64,000 nt of DNA from Dryas octopetala (lineage: Eukaryota > Streptophyta > Magnoliopsida > Rosales > Rosaceae). Positions within the stretch are counted from its first letter, which is position 1. Each line of letters opens with the position of its first letter. The stretch is from the NCBI GenBank assembly GCA_963921425.1, contig OY992840.1, positions 3,102,501-3,166,500 on the forward strand. Direction: 5' to 3'. The notes below the pieces were generated by a model, which searched no databases, had not been told where the DNA came from, and was given only the letters and a program-made list of their open reading frames with translations. Both the position numbers and the translations under genes were made by a program. Positions 10,284 to 22,551 of this stretch are shown in pieces.

Positions 10284-12550
10284 ATGATGGTAGAAAAGAG
10301 ATCTGTAAGCTCTCCAATGGAGGTCATCATGGCAAACGATCAAGATGAAAGCAGAAGTAGCAGCACCTTGCGCACTGCTGAGACCTTGCTCCGCCTGCTG
10401 CCGATTGCTCCATGTGTGGCGGCTCTTGTGCTTATGCTTCATGATTCCCAGACAAATGACTTTGGCTCTGTTTCCTACTCTCATCTCGGAGCTTTCAGGT
10501 TTATAACTTATGTCTAGCTCATGTCTAGCTCCCCTTGTTAATTGTTAATTTATATATCGATCACCAGATTATTTATGTGTTTTTCTTAATCCTAAATTTT
10601 AAAACCAAAGATTAAGTAAAGATTCCTAGCCCAGTTTGACAAAAATGAAACTATACCCATATCTATTTAACATATGATATATATTCAATCCAAATGGATA
10701 ATTTATTGAAATTAACTTTACTATTATTATTTAGTTTCGGGTCCTAACATTTATAATATTGGCTGAATAGTAATAGAATGGAAATTACTGATTTTAAACT
10801 AAGATATATCTTACTTTATTTGGATTAATTCAGCTATGAGTTATTTCTTTTAGAAACCCAACACAAATTTATATATTCGGCACTCCCAAAAAGTTATCAC
10901 ACTTTTTTTCTTGAACTAAAAGTTATCATACACTCTCTTATCTTTGTGTTTTATTCTCCTTTTCTCATTTATGAATTTAATTGTCAAAATTACCATTATT
11001 CTTTAACATGCAGAAATTGATCTACGGGTAAGTTATAGGTTTTTAATTTTAGCCAAAAGATTGCTCCAATGGATATGATTTATACAGCTAGCTCGAGAAA
11101 CCAGAATTCTGTGGAGAGAAAAACTAAAAAAAAAAAAAAAAGGAACTTCAAGGTCAAGAATTCTCTTAGTTATTGATTGTTCAAGTGAAAAGAAAAATGA
11201 AAATTTTTTCTTCGTTTTTTTTTTTTTTGTACAACTAAACACATATTATTACCTGCCCAAGTGAAAAGAACAAAGATGAACAACCCACTTTCCCCATAAA
11301 GTCATAGTCATCAAATACTCTAAATTAATTATCATTTTCAAAACACCTCTTTTGTCATCCCCATTTTTGGGCAAAGAGGCAAAATTTTGAAGTCCTTACT
11401 TTTTTTAAAAAAATTTATTAATCAACTGGCGTCCATGAGATTTGAACTTAGAATCTCATTCGACAAATAAAGATTGTGTGTCATTTACTAAACTATATGA
11501 TTATTAGCGTATCTATCTTAACTTAAGCTTTGATGGCTTCATTCTTTTCTCTTCTGAAATTTGGGTCTTTAGAGGAAGAAAACGAGTACTAGCTGCTAAT
11601 CTTAGCTTTTTAGAATCTCCTACATTCGATCATAAAAGAAGTGTTGTTGATTCAAATGGATATATATATATCCAAATTTTGATGTTGTTTATATGCTCTA
11701 GAAATTAAAAAAACAGTTGAGGAATGTGTTATATATATATATCCAAATTTTGATGTTGTTTATATGCTCTAGAAATTAAAAAAACAGTTGAGGAATGTGT
11801 TATATATATATATCCAAATTTTGATGTTGTTTATATGCTCTAGAAATTAAAAAAAAAACAGCTGAGGAATGTGTATGATATATATAGGATAATTCTCTAA
11901 TTAGGATGTTTCCAATAATATTAATAATTATATAAACATTTCTTTGTTCTTAATTATATATAAAATTGAATTACATATATCATATATATATGTCTATGAT
12001 ATGGATGATGGATGTATCCATGCAGGTATTTGGTGAATGCCAATGGCATTTGTGCTGGATATTCTCTTCTTTCCGCCATTATCGCAGCCAAGTCTCGACC
12101 CCCCACCAAGTCCCAAGCCTGGACTTTCTTCTTCCTAGATCAAGTTAGTTGTTGATACAACTAATTAAATTAATTACTTAATTCGATCAGTTTTATAACT
12201 CGGATTATATATACCCTAATTAAGAATTATATTAATTATGACAAGAGAAAATGCACTAATTATATGTGCAGGTACTGACGTACCTAATTCTAGGTGCTGG
12301 AGCTGTGTCAATGGAGGTTGTTTACCTGGCACACAAGGGCGATGCAGCCGTAACATGGAGTGCTGCTTGTGAGACTTTTGGGGGATTTTGTCACAAGGCT
12401 ACAACTTCTGTTGCCATTACATTTGTGGCCATGGCTTGCTTTGCACTCATTTCACTCATTTCTTCTTACAAACTATTCACCAAGTATGATGCACCTGTGA
12501 ATGTGGCCATCCCCATCAAGCCCATTCAAACTGCCACCTTCCACGCCTGA
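10284..12550 (+). CDS. CASPL2A: CASP-like membrane protein, CASPL2A type (3 exons)
   Basis: Three exons join into an open frame of 203 residues: 10,284-10,498, 12,026-12,143 and 12,272-12,550. Introns are 1,527 and 128 bp, both GT-AG; the first splits an Arg codon in phase 2 and the second is phase 0. The product matches the CASP-like (DUF588/MARVEL-related) family in length and layout. It has a cytosolic N-terminus with several Ser, a first membrane helix at about 36-52, a second at about 77-92, a third at about 110-131 and a fourth at about 160-183, with a short C-terminal tail. Recognisable blocks are [55 protein letters not shown] and [12 protein letters not shown], close to what I recall for group 2A proteins. 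CASPs organise plasma-membrane domains such as the Casparian strip. Group 2 members are tetraspanning plasma-membrane proteins of mostly unknown specific role. The first ATG at 10,284 was chosen; in-frame ATGs at 10,287, 10,317 and 10,329 are alternatives. Confidence 0.92.
11385..11515 (-). repeat. Possible decayed tRNA-derived SINE in CASPL2A intron 1
   Basis: On the minus strand this reads as an A-box-like stretch, then AGTTCAAATCT (compare the Pol III B box GGTTCGANNCC), then an A/T-rich tail. The substitutions from the B box look like CpG decay. The region is short and degenerate, so this is a weak call. It could be ordinary intron sequence. Confidence 0.3.
11661..11873. repeat. 71-bp triplication in CASPL2A intron 1
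   Basis: Three near-identical direct units with a 71-bp period (anchor TCCAAATTTTGATG at 11,671, 11,742 and 11,813), each with a (TA)n stretch, TGCTCTAGAAATT and an A-run. Recent tandem duplication within the intron. Confidence 0.9.
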
Positions 12551-12647
12551 CCTGACCATCACTTTCTCCTTGATTTACTTCTCGTGTTTTTTTTGTTTTT
12601 AAAAAAATTTGGTCCTTAATTAATTTACTGCAAAGTTGCATGGACTG

Positions 12648-12653
12648 AATAAA
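12648..12653 (+). terminator. Candidate polyadenylation signal of the CASP-like gene
   Basis: AATAAA lies 98 bases after the stop codon, in an AT-rich 3' flank followed by a (TA)n run near 12,690. Position and motif fit a plant near-upstream element; the cleavage site is not visible. Confidence 0.5.
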
Positions 12654-12839
12654 ATAATTACTGCTCGTTTGTAACCCTTTTAGGTGATTATATATATATA
12701 TATATATATCATTTGTATGGATTGCTATGATCGAGTCGCTTTTTGTACTTCCCAGCATGTATATTAAAAGGAAATCTAGCTACTTTGCTTAGCAAAGGAC
12801 TCGCTTCACAATGTAGAGTAGGATTAAAAGAAATTTCAG

Positions 12840-13735
12840 GAACTCGATCGGCAGCAAGTGATTTTATTAACTAATTGTCCAGGCAGCTTATACCACCAAC
12901 AAATGTAAAATAGGCAAAAGTAGATCTCCTATTATCAGCTGAAGCTGCCCAATCTCCGTCTATATATCTTATTAGTTATCACATCAAAATGAGCATATTT
13001 GGTAAACAACAACCCTTTACCAGGAGGAGATTTCAAATACGTCAAGATACGCTCTAATCCATCCATATGTGGCTTGAGCGGAGTGTGCATGAATTGACTT
13101 GCAACGTACATTCACAATATAGGCAATATCAGGACGTGTATGAGACAAATAAATTAGCTTTCCTAGCTACAAGTCTATGATATCCTCCTTTATTAGCATG
13201 AAACTGAATAAAAATACTCAAACTTGTGGTTCTGTTCAATAAGTGTATCAATTGGCTTACAAGCATGCATATATGTTTTAGTCAATAGATCAAGTACACA
13301 CTTCCATTGAGACAAGAAAATCCCATGTTTGGACTATGGCACCTCAATTCCAAGGAAGTATTTCAAGTCCCCAAATTGCTTCATTTCAAATTCATATACC
13401 AAGTATTATTGTAACCTAGCCGGCCATCTCCCCTTGATCATCACCTATTAATACCATATCATCCACACAGATAATAAAATCAATAAGCTTACCATTCATA
13501 CGCTTCAAGAACAAGGTATGATCATATTTACTCCGCTTGTAACCAACGTACATTTTTGATAGACTTGGTAAATCTTCCAAACCAAGCCCTAGGAGATTTT
13601 TTCATGCCAAACAAGGCATTCTTCATCATACACCTGTCCAAGCTTTGCCATATATGGTATACTAGGAGGAGGATCCATGTACAGTACTTCTTCTTCAAGA
13701 TCACCATGCAAGAACACATTCTTTAGATTAAGCTA
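12840..13735 (-). pseudogene. Ty1/copia pol fragment (reverse transcriptase to RNase H)
   Basis: Reading the minus strand gives copia reverse-transcriptase landmarks in order, across several frames. A block like 'HGDLEEEVYM' comes first (near 13,715). Next is LFGMKKSPRAWFGRF (compare the family's LYGLKQSPRAWF). Then comes CVDDMVLIGDD at about 13,460, corresponding to the catalytic YVDD motif with Tyr replaced by Cys. It ends with a HTRPDIAYIV block near 13,120 and a LKSPPGKGLLF block near 13,020. Frameshifts and stops separate the pieces, and gag, integrase and LTRs are absent here. It is an old, truncated insertion just downstream of the CASPL2A gene. Confidence 0.85.
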
Positions 13736-13740
13736 AAGCA

Positions 13741-14578
13741 AACATTACTACAAAAACCTCGATATGCACCAGTTAAAATTTGATGTTTAAGTTGAATGAA
13801 TGTTTTTGTTTAAGTTTAATTTGATGTTTTTGTTGTTAAAACCGATGTCTCAAGGGGTGATATCTAATGTATCTACTTTAGATATCGGTTAATATATGTT
13901 GTCTATAATTGGTTTAAACATATGAATTTTTGTTCATCTGATTTCAAATAAAAACAAAAGAAATCTGTTTTTCTTTTTTCCGATGACTAATACAACTGAA
14001 ACCTATATGTTAGATGTCTAAAACACCATCATTTCCTTTTGAACTGATATAAATATTCGATTAGACTTCAATGTTTACTCTTTTTGGATGTGGTAAAAGT
14101 CAATAAATCTAGTTTTCTTTCTCAATTATTTACATCAAATTTCATATGTAATCAATATGTAAAATATCTAAACCATCATTTCTTTTTATGAACTGATGTA
14201 AAAATTGGTTTAAGCCTCAATGTTTTAAGATTTTTATATGTGGAAAAGACATCAAAATCTTGTTGGAAATGTACCTAAAAATCAATGGCAATTGGTTAAC
14301 CAAAGGTGTTTGGTTGAAATGACTCGAGTGATATTTCAATTAAGGTGTATTACCATTAATAGAGCATATACATTATTCACTACACTAGAATTCTAGGATC
14401 ATTGTGTAAGTGAATGAATGCGTCCATGGAAATCTAATAAGAAGAAACAAGATGAGCTTGGAGACCATTGAGACTCATATTATCGGATACTTAGATTCCC
14501 AAACGTTTTTAGTCAATGAAATGAATGTTAACTAGGCATTAACATTTCAATAAGTTAAGAGTTAAGACTAGCACATAC
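13741..14578. repeat. Repeat-rich region, possible CACTA-type left end
   Basis: Starts near CATTACTACAAAAACC (13,739), similar to a CACTA terminus with one change. It contains diverged direct copies about 150 bp apart (anchors GAACTGATATAAATATT near 14,039 and GAACTGATGTAAAAATT near 14,189), the type of subterminal repeat seen in that superfamily. No transposase and no matching right end were found. Confidence 0.3.
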
Positions 14579-14616
14579 TGTCACACCTCGAACCCCAGGT
14601 ATGCAACAGATGCACC
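14579..14616. repeat. Left stub of an LTR-like repeat split by the chromovirus
   Basis: Begins TGTCACACCTCG, a typical LTR-type terminus, and continues after the 14,617-25,037 insertion at 25,038. The last five bases (GCACC) are the target-site duplication. Confidence 0.6.
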
Positions 14617-16656
14617 TGTCACACCCCAATCCTGAATAAAATCTAATATCTAGGAGTGAAGCGTGACTTACGTCTTAATCGCAGATTAATAAAATTTTTT
14701 CTACAATTAAGACGTGAGAAGAAAATAAAAATAAAAATAAAATAAAATAAAATAAAATAATATAAAATAATTGAAGAGACTAAGTAAAGTGAAAATGAAA
14801 AATAGACTTTATTTAGCAAAATACTATTCCAAGAGTACCATACTAGATGTTCATCTTCTTATATATTACAATGTATTGTTAAACAAACAAAACATAGTAC
14901 TCCAGCAAATTCTCTAAATTTCCCTTGGGTATTCCACATCATTGGTCATATTTTCGTCACCTGCATGATTTATTAGGGTGTGAGCTTTTAAGGCTCAGTA
15001 GGGTATATTGATCCCTCATGGCCAGTTATCACATTTAATCAATGTCTCAGTAAAAGAAAATAAATACAGATAATGATTTCAATTATATGCAATGAGAATG
15101 TGTGTACTCACTCCTTAACCATTCCCGTTGACACATACCCAAGACAAACAGGCCTACACGTCCCATACCGTGCATCCTTCCACTGTGGCCCCGAATGTCC
15201 CAAGTATGAGCCAACACCCATCCGTCCCTTAAGCCCAAATATTTTGAATATAATTAATTCCACTTTTTCTTCAATAATTCTTCCACAAATCATGAGATCA
15301 CCAGGTACATCTCCCTTTCTCCATGGTGTCTCTAGTAAATCACGAGACCACCAAGTTCATCTCCCTCTCTTCTTGGTGTCTCAATTAATCATTTTCTTAA
15401 CCTTGTTCACAATCACACTTTCCTTATGCACTTGTGATTATGCATGTAAAGAAAACATTAATGCATGTATAGAGAAATTAAATAGTACATGCATAATAAT
15501 TTAACCTTACGCAATTTGAGTGTATCACAGACTTAGGAATTTCACAGTGCACACCCAAGATTAATAATAAAAGCTTATTCACAAATATAATGCACTTAAT
15601 ACATTTAATGAAGAAATAACATCACAAGTAATAAAGATAAATTATCACAAGAAAATAAATCACACAACATGACACAAAGATTAATTGTAATATAGTCCAA
15701 TCATTGGGGAATTAGAGACCCTACCTTAATCTCTTGAGCTCGAGTTCCTTCTTGGTCCGTTCCTATGTGTTCGGGTCTAAAAGTTTAAAAAAATATAGTT
15801 TAGATATAACTTAATTAGATTTAAATTTATTTCACTTGCTTTTTAAGGAGAGTGTAACTCACACTCTAACTTAGAGGTGTCGGATTGACGCGAAACTTAT
15901 ACCATTGGACTCGTATCGAAAAATAGAGTTAGGAGGGTGAAAAATTGGGCGAAAACGGTTGCCGGAAACAGCCTCACGCGCCACCACGCGCCGGCGGTGC
16001 GAGTGGGGTGGCTGGCCGGTCACTGTTCATCATCTTCTTTAAACAGTCCCTGTTTTCCAGATTTTCCAGTTTTTTTTATCTCATTTTTGACTCGACTTTT
16101 GACCTATCAAACCTTCACTAAATTGAGCAAACTTATACTTGCTTTAAAGCTCTGCATCACCTCTTTACAACCATATAAAGAACATGAAAAACGGACGGTT
16201 AAAACTCAAGTTATAAGGCTCGAAAGGAGGCCATACGAACATGCGAATTTTCTGGAAAAATTTCCAGATTTTTCATAGTTATTTGTTTTTCATTTTCCTT
16301 CAATTCCAAACCGCAAAACATGTTTCTAAGGCTATAATAAGGCTATCTACAACCTAATTTTTAGTTTTACAACATAAAAGAAAGGTGTGTAAATAAAATT
16401 ATAAAACAACAAGTTTTAGAAAAAAAATTTGTTAAGGACACCCATGTTTCCATGGGTTCCTTAAACTCACCTTTCTTTATTCCCTCCTTGAGTTCTATAG
16501 AGGCTAAAAGCTGTGAGTTCCTATAGTAAAGAAAAACCATAGATGACAAAAAGAGGTTAGTTTTAAGGAAAGTTTAAAGAAAAACTTCTAAGATAAAATT
16601 TCAGTTTCTAACCTTACTAGAGTTTCCAACCTCTCCTTCTCTAACACTTTCTAGTT

Positions 16657-16739
<83 letters not shown>

Positions 16740-17117
16740 TGTTCTTATCTCTGTTCAGTTTTTCTTCGTTGCTTCCTTAAGTGTGAGCTCTTCACACCAA
16801 AACCCCTTCTTATAATCCAACTTGTTTGCTGAAATCTGGTTAAGTTCATTGGCTCTCATCATTGCCTAGAGGTGACTCATCCCTCTAAGAAAAATCAAAA
16901 CCATTGATCAAGGCTTATGTGTATATGTAATTAAGGGGATGGACGTTGGTATTATCTTCAAAGCCATTCAGATTTTTATTTTTATTTTTTTTAAGTTGGG
17001 CTTTTCATCTCTTGTAAAACAATTGGGCTAAAGCCCAAACTTAGAAGTTTAACCCAAATTTTTAAAGCCCATAAATATTATTATTATTATTATTATTTTT
17101 TTTTTTTGGACATTACA
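14617..17117 (-). repeat. 3' LTR of the chromovirus
   Basis: 2,501 bp, TG...CA termini. Near-identical to 22,552-25,037. It carries a (CT)n tract at 16,661-16,738, a TATA-like TTATAAG (sense strand) at 16,809-16,815, and a (TTA)n plus T-run near 17,080-17,107. The 143-codon frame at 15,073-15,504 recurs in the other LTR and is not evidence of a protein. Confidence 0.95.
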
Positions 17118-17130
17118 ATCTACCCACCTA
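17118..17130 (-). promoter_or_regulatory. Polypurine tract of the chromovirus
   Basis: On the sense strand AGGTGGGTAGAT directly precedes the 3' LTR. This is the expected position of the plus-strand primer. Confidence 0.6.
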
Positions 17131-20100
17131 AAAAAAAATTTCGTCCTCGAAATTTAGACGTACCTGTGTCAAAAATCTCTGGATATTTTTTGCGCATGTC
17201 AGATTCTAATTCCCATGTAGCTTCTTCTACATTCCCATGTTGCCACAAAACCTTGACTAATGGAATGGTCTTTGTGCGCAAAACTTGTTCTTTGTGATCG
17301 AGTATCTGAATTGGTCGATCTTCAAAAGATACTTGCTCATCAACGCTGAGTTCTCCCCAGTCCAAAACGTGTGCTGGATCTGGTTCATACTTCCGAAGCA
17401 TAGATATATGAAAAACATTATGGATACTAGAGAGTTGGGGAGGTAATGCTAATCGATATGCTACCTCTCCAATCCGTTCGAGAATTTCAAACGGTCCGAT
17501 AAATCTTGGAGCAAGTTTCCCAGATTTCCCAAACCTCTTGACTCCGCGTCGTGGCGAGACTTTTAGAAAAACATGATCGCCCACGTTGTATTCTAGTGGC
17601 CTTCTTCGTCGGTCTGCATAATTCTTTTGCCGACTTTGAGCAGTAAGCAAGCGTTGTCTGATGATCTTTATCTTCTCTGTGGCTTCTTGGACCAAGTCTG
17701 GTCCTAACAAAATATCTTCTCCCACTTCAGCCCAACACAAAGGCGATCTACAAGGTCTTCCATAGAGTGCTTCATAGGGTGCCATCCCTATGCTAGACTG
17801 GTAGCTGTTGTTATAGGCAAATTCTGCTAATGGTAGGTGGTCTTCCCAATTTCCTTGAAAATCTAGTATGCATGCCCTCAACATGTCTTCCAAAATTTGG
17901 ATAGTTCTCTCAGACTGTCCATCAGTTTGGGGATGAAAAGCGCTGCTGAGGTTCAGTTTCGTTCCAAGTGCATGCTGTAAACTTCCCCATAATCGAGAAG
18001 TGAATTTAGAATCTCTGTCTGAAACGATCGAAATTGGGATTCCGTGTAGTCTTACTATCTCCCTAATGTATAGTTTTCCCAATGTTTCGGTGGAATCAGT
18101 AGTTTTTACGGGTAGAAAATGAGCAGATTTGGTTAAACGATCTACAATAACCCATACAGCATCTCGTCCCTTTGACGATCGCGGTAGCCCCGTCACGAAG
18201 TCCATTGTGATGTTATCTCATTTCCATTCAGCTACAGGTAGTGGTTGGAGCATCCCTGCTGGTTTTTGGTGTTCTGCTTTCACCTGTTGGCACGTGAGGC
18301 ACTTTGCAACATAAGTCGCTATTTCTTTTTTCATGCCCTTCCACCAGTATTGTCGTCGAAGATCGTGATACATCTTAGTGCTACCTGGATGGATAGTGTA
18401 GGTAGAAGAATGAGCTTCATGTAGTACTTCATCTCGCAAATTCGGGACTTCAGGCACGTATATCCTTCCCAGGTATCTTAATCCACTGTCTTTGGGAACG
18501 GTCTATCCTTTATTTTCATCTTCTGCGGCGAGCTTTTCACGTATGGATTTGCAAAATGCATCTTCTTGTTGCTTTTCAATGACTTTTTCCTTTAAGCTGG
18601 GTTGAGCAATTAAATTGCAAAGATAAGCATCATTGTTATTGGTGTCAACGTATAGATTATATTCACGAATGGCTTCTACAACCTTCCACTTCTGAATTCG
18701 TAAGCTTCCCACCGTTCCTTGAGATTTTCTACTCAATGCATCTGCGACTACGTTAGCTTTTCCTGGGTGATAATGTAGTCCAAAATCATAGTCTTCTAAA
18801 TACTCCATCCATCTTCGTTGTCTCAAGTTAAGCTCCTTTTGAGAGAAAAGGTACTTCAAACTCTTGTGATCCGAATAAAGTTGAAAACGTTCGCCATATA
18901 AGTAATATCGCCATACCTTCAAAGCATGAATAATAGCTGCAAGCTCCAAATCGTGTGCAGGATAATTCTTTTCATGTGACTTTAGTTGTCGAGAAGTATA
19001 GGCTATGACCTTGTCAGATTGCATTAAGACACCTCCTAATCCTTGTAAAGAAGCATCAGTGTAGACTACATAGCCTATATCTCGCTCAGGAATGATTAGT
19101 ACTGGAGCAGTGGTTAATCGCTTTTTTTAGTTCCTGGAATGAATTCTCGCACTCCTCGTTCCACTCGAACTTTGCCCCCTTACGTGTCAACTTTGTCATT
19201 GGGGCAGCGAGTCGGGAGAAATCTTTTATGAATCTTCTGTAGTAGCCGGCTAGCCCAAGGAAACTCCGTATTTCAGTGACATTTTTTGGTTGATTCCATT
19301 TCAACACTGCATCAACTTTGGAAGAATCTACTGATATACCTTCTTTAGAAATCACATGCCCTAAAAATTTTACCTCTGTGAGCCAAAACTCACATTTGCT
19401 AAACTTGGCATATAACTTGTGTTCTCTCAGCGTTTGTAAGACGTAATGCAAGTGTTGTTCATGCTCTTCTTTAGATGAGGAATAGACGAGGATGTCATCG
19501 ATGAATACGATCACGAACCGATCCAGGTAAGGTCGAAAAATTCGGTTCATCATATCCATGAAAGCTGCTGGTGCGTTCGTTAAGCCGAATGGCATCACCA
19601 AGAATTCGTAATGCCCGTATCGAGTTCGAAAGGCTGTCTTTGGTACATCTTCCTCCTTGATACGAAGCTGGTGGTATCCAGATCGAAGGTCTATCTTGGA
19701 AAAGAAACAAGATCCTCTTAGTTGATCAAATAAATCATCGATCCGAGGCAGCGGGTATTTGTTCTTTATTGTGACTCTATTCAGCTGGCGGTAGTCGATA
19801 CACATCCTGAGAGATCCGTCTTTCTTCTTCACGAAAAGAGCTGGTGCACCCCATGGTGATGTGCTGGGACGAATGAACCCTTTTTCTTGCAATTCCTGAA
19901 GTTGAGTCTTCAGCTCCTTAAGCTCTGCCGGTGCCATTCGATGTGGAGGTATAGAGATAGGTGATGTGCCTGAATAAACTTCTATAGTGAACTCTATTTC
20001 TCTTTTCGGGGGTAATCCGGGCAAATCATCTGGAAATACATCTTCGTATACTCGCACCACTGGGATGAATTTAATCTGCGGTCCATCTTCTTTTTCGATC

Positions 20101-21623
20101 TTGAGGTTAGCGATTAAGCTCCTAAAGTCATCCTCTTTTAAGTTAACAGTTAATCTAGGATGGTGAGTTTTCCTATCCCCGTAAAATTTAAATGTTTGTC
20201 CATCCGATGTACTTACCGTTACCATTTTTCTTCTACAGTCGATAATAACTTGGTATTGTGTGAGCCAATCCATTCCGAGGATGATATCGTACTCCGACAT
20301 GTCCATTATCATCAAATCAAAATATACTTTATGACCCGCTATTTCTATCATGCAATTTTTACATATTCTATCAATTTTTCTAGCACCTCCTAACGGAGAC
20401 CCAACTTTCAGTGGAAATTTCATGAATTCAGATTCTAACCCAAGGATGGATGCAAATGACTTTGAGATGAAAGAATGTGTAGCGCCAGAGTCAAACAATA
20501 TTTTAGCCCAAGAATTAAATACTAGGAATGTACCTTCTACCATCTCTGGTTCTGTTGATTCCGCCTTTGCTCCCATAGCATACACTCTTGCCTGGGCAGG
20601 TTGTTCAGAACGTTTTATACCGGGTGGAGGTTTAGGTCTTATTTGAGTGGGTTGTCTTCCGGGACGTGGTGGCTGTTGTACCATTGGTGGCCTCCATTGG
20701 TTCTGTTGTGGCGGGTACGGAGTACGGTATTGAAATTGAGGTGCGTGAGGAGCCTGATATGTCTGCAATTGTGGACAGAATCGTTGGGAATGCCCAGCTT
20801 GCCGGCAGTGATAGCAAATTATTGAGTCTCGGTTCACCACATTTGATCTTGGTGGCGGAAGTTGAGAAGGTCCAAACCTTGGGCGCTTGCTGCTTGGTCC
20901 TCCACTTGCATTCTTATGAATCCAATTTTTCCTTACCTCTGGAGTACTTCGTTCAGCTATAAGTGCTCGATCTACGACATCTGCATAACGAGTTAATATG
21001 AGAATATTCACTTTTTCTTTGATTGCAGGTCGAAGACCTTCCTCAAACCTTTTTGCTTTTGTAGCATCATCAGGTATCATGTAAAGCGCAAAACGTGATA
21101 GTTCATCAAATTTGGCTTGATACTGGACCACAGTCATTTCCTTTTGGAGAAGGTACATGAATTCACGTGCTTTTGCTTCTCGTACAACTCCAGGAAAATA
21201 TTTTTCAAGGAAGATCCTCTCAAACTCTTGCCAAGTCATATTTTCTGTGTCTTGCATCCCTTGAACTGATTCCCACCAATGATATGCCTGTCCCTCAAGA
21301 TAAGAACTGGCAATAGTTACTCATAGTCCTTCTGGTACCCTCTGATTCATCATACTTCTTCTGATTTAACGTAACCATTCTTCTGCTACTATTGGATCTG
21401 GTATACCCTTAAAGACAGGGGGTCGAGATTTTCGAAATTCTGCTTGAATTCGCATGACTCGTTCCACTTCATCTTCTTCGTGACGTCCTCGATTGCTTTC
21501 ACGAATCGCATTTGCCATGTCTTGAATAGCGGCGATTACTCCATCGTTTCCATTCAACACGTGGTTCGCATCCTCTGCTTCTCCAGCCATCTTAATAGAA
21601 TAAGAGTTAATGCTAGTTAGCAT
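17120..21623 (-). pseudogene. Disabled gag-pol of the chromovirus
   Basis: Order on the minus strand: gag (start ATG 21,623 or 21,590); CCHC zinc knuckle of the form CX2CX4HX4C ([14 protein letters not shown]) near 20,800; aspartic protease [12 protein letters not shown] near 20,500; reverse transcriptase with IDDLFDQL and the catalytic FIDD motif near 19,490; RNase H ([18 protein letters not shown]) about 19,000-18,700; integrase HHCC finger about 18,430-18,280; D,D,E core (VIVDRLTK, VSDRDSKF, QSERTIQ) about 18,150-17,880; and a C-terminal chromodomain in roughly the last 80 residues before 17,120. Breaks: TAA at 21,366-21,368 and TGA at 21,321-21,323 in gag; a frameshift at a 7-A run (about 19,122-19,128) between RT and RNase H; TAG at 18,503-18,505; and TGA at 18,218-18,220 where integrases usually have Trp. 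The frame is otherwise preserved, so decay is recent or the parent copy was already defective and mobilised in trans. Confidence 0.93.
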
Positions 21624-21927
21624 TTCTACAAATATAAAATAATTTCCAAACTTATTTACCGCAATTACATATATAATCTATAACCACACCACAAAAAGAG
21701 TAAACAACCATTTAATATTATAGTTAGAAATCCATGTATCTTTTTTTTTTTTTTTTTGACTTTGTCATTTTTTACAACTCCTACCTTCCATTTTCATTAT
21801 CCTAGTATCTAAGTCAAAAATATTTCCAAAACATTCCCCGAAATATTTCCCCCAAAATATTTCCAGTTACCAAAATCAACCCCCTTAAATACGGTCATCT
21901 TTAAGTTAATTTTTAGTGCACTCTATC

Positions 21928-22362
21928 CTACTCGTCGTCAGAACTATCATCTGTGACTGGTGGTGGGGGTGTGTGGGGCTCGCCACAAGCTAACTCTGTA
22001 GAAATCTCTGTCACAGGTGCCACTGCTGCTATAGGTATTGCTTCCATAACCTGTTGTCCTGCATGTAAATTTTGTGCTACTGCTATCTCACAAGAAATCT
22101 CATAAATCTCATCATCCATAGCCAACTCTAATGCCCTAACTAAAGCCCGAGCATGTCCTCTTACACTGTGTCGAACCATCTCCCTTTGAGATTCCGGTAC
22201 AAGGTGAGGAAACAAAATCAAGATATCTCTAATCTCATTAATCAAAAAGTTACGAGCATCCTGATTGACCGCTTCATCATATACCGCTTGGTTAAGAGGA
22301 GCTATCCCCTCAGGACCGATGCGATAACCCCCCCATCTATCCATTCCTTCAATTACATCCAT
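21928..22362 (-). CDS. Extra reading frame between primer site and gag (unknown product)
   Basis: An ATG-initiated frame of 144 codons on the sense strand of the chromovirus. It starts 175 bases after the primer site and ends 305 bases before the first gag ATG. It is uninterrupted, although the downstream gag-pol has four stops and a frameshift. The predicted protein is mostly helical-looking and mixed-charge (for example INEIRDILILFPHLVPESQR and RALELAMDDEIYEI). It has a short Pro run near residue 134 and a strongly acidic end, DDSSDDE. There is no signal peptide, membrane segment or zinc finger. I do not recognise the family. Extra frames upstream of gag are known in Ogre/Tat-type elements, but I do not know of one as standard for Tekay. 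It may be a trapped host fragment, an accessory protein or a chance open frame. Confidence 0.55.
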   Translation of the reverse strand: MDVIEGMDRWGGYRIGPEGIAPLNQAVYDEAVNQDARNFLINEIRDILILFPHLVPESQREMVRHSVRGHARALVRALELAMDDEIYEISCEIAVAQNLHAGQQVMEAIPIAAVAPVTEISTELACGEPHTPPPPVTDDSSDDE

Positions 22363-22536
22363 ACTGTCAACATAATTAATTTGTCCATAGGGTTAGTAGA
22401 ACATAAACAAATAAATATTGATTACAAACAGCAAACAAAAATCAATCATATACATACATATATTATTTCTTTTACCTTTTAAAATCGTAGATGAAATATA
22501 ATCCTACTCAATTTGTCCCATTTCTCAAACCTATAA

Positions 22537-22548
22537 GCTCTGATACCA
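22537..22548 (-). promoter_or_regulatory. Primer binding site, tRNA-iMet
   Basis: The sense strand reads TGGTATCAGAGC three bases inside the 5' LTR end. It is complementary to the 3' end of plant initiator methionine tRNA, the standard primer for Tekay and many copia elements. Confidence 0.92.
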
Positions 22549-22551
22549 ACT

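Noticed and set aside
15073..15504. 143-codon frame repeated identically at 22,981-23,412
   Set aside because: Both copies lie at the same position in the two LTRs of the chromovirus and are antisense to the element; identity reflects LTR identity, not a gene family.
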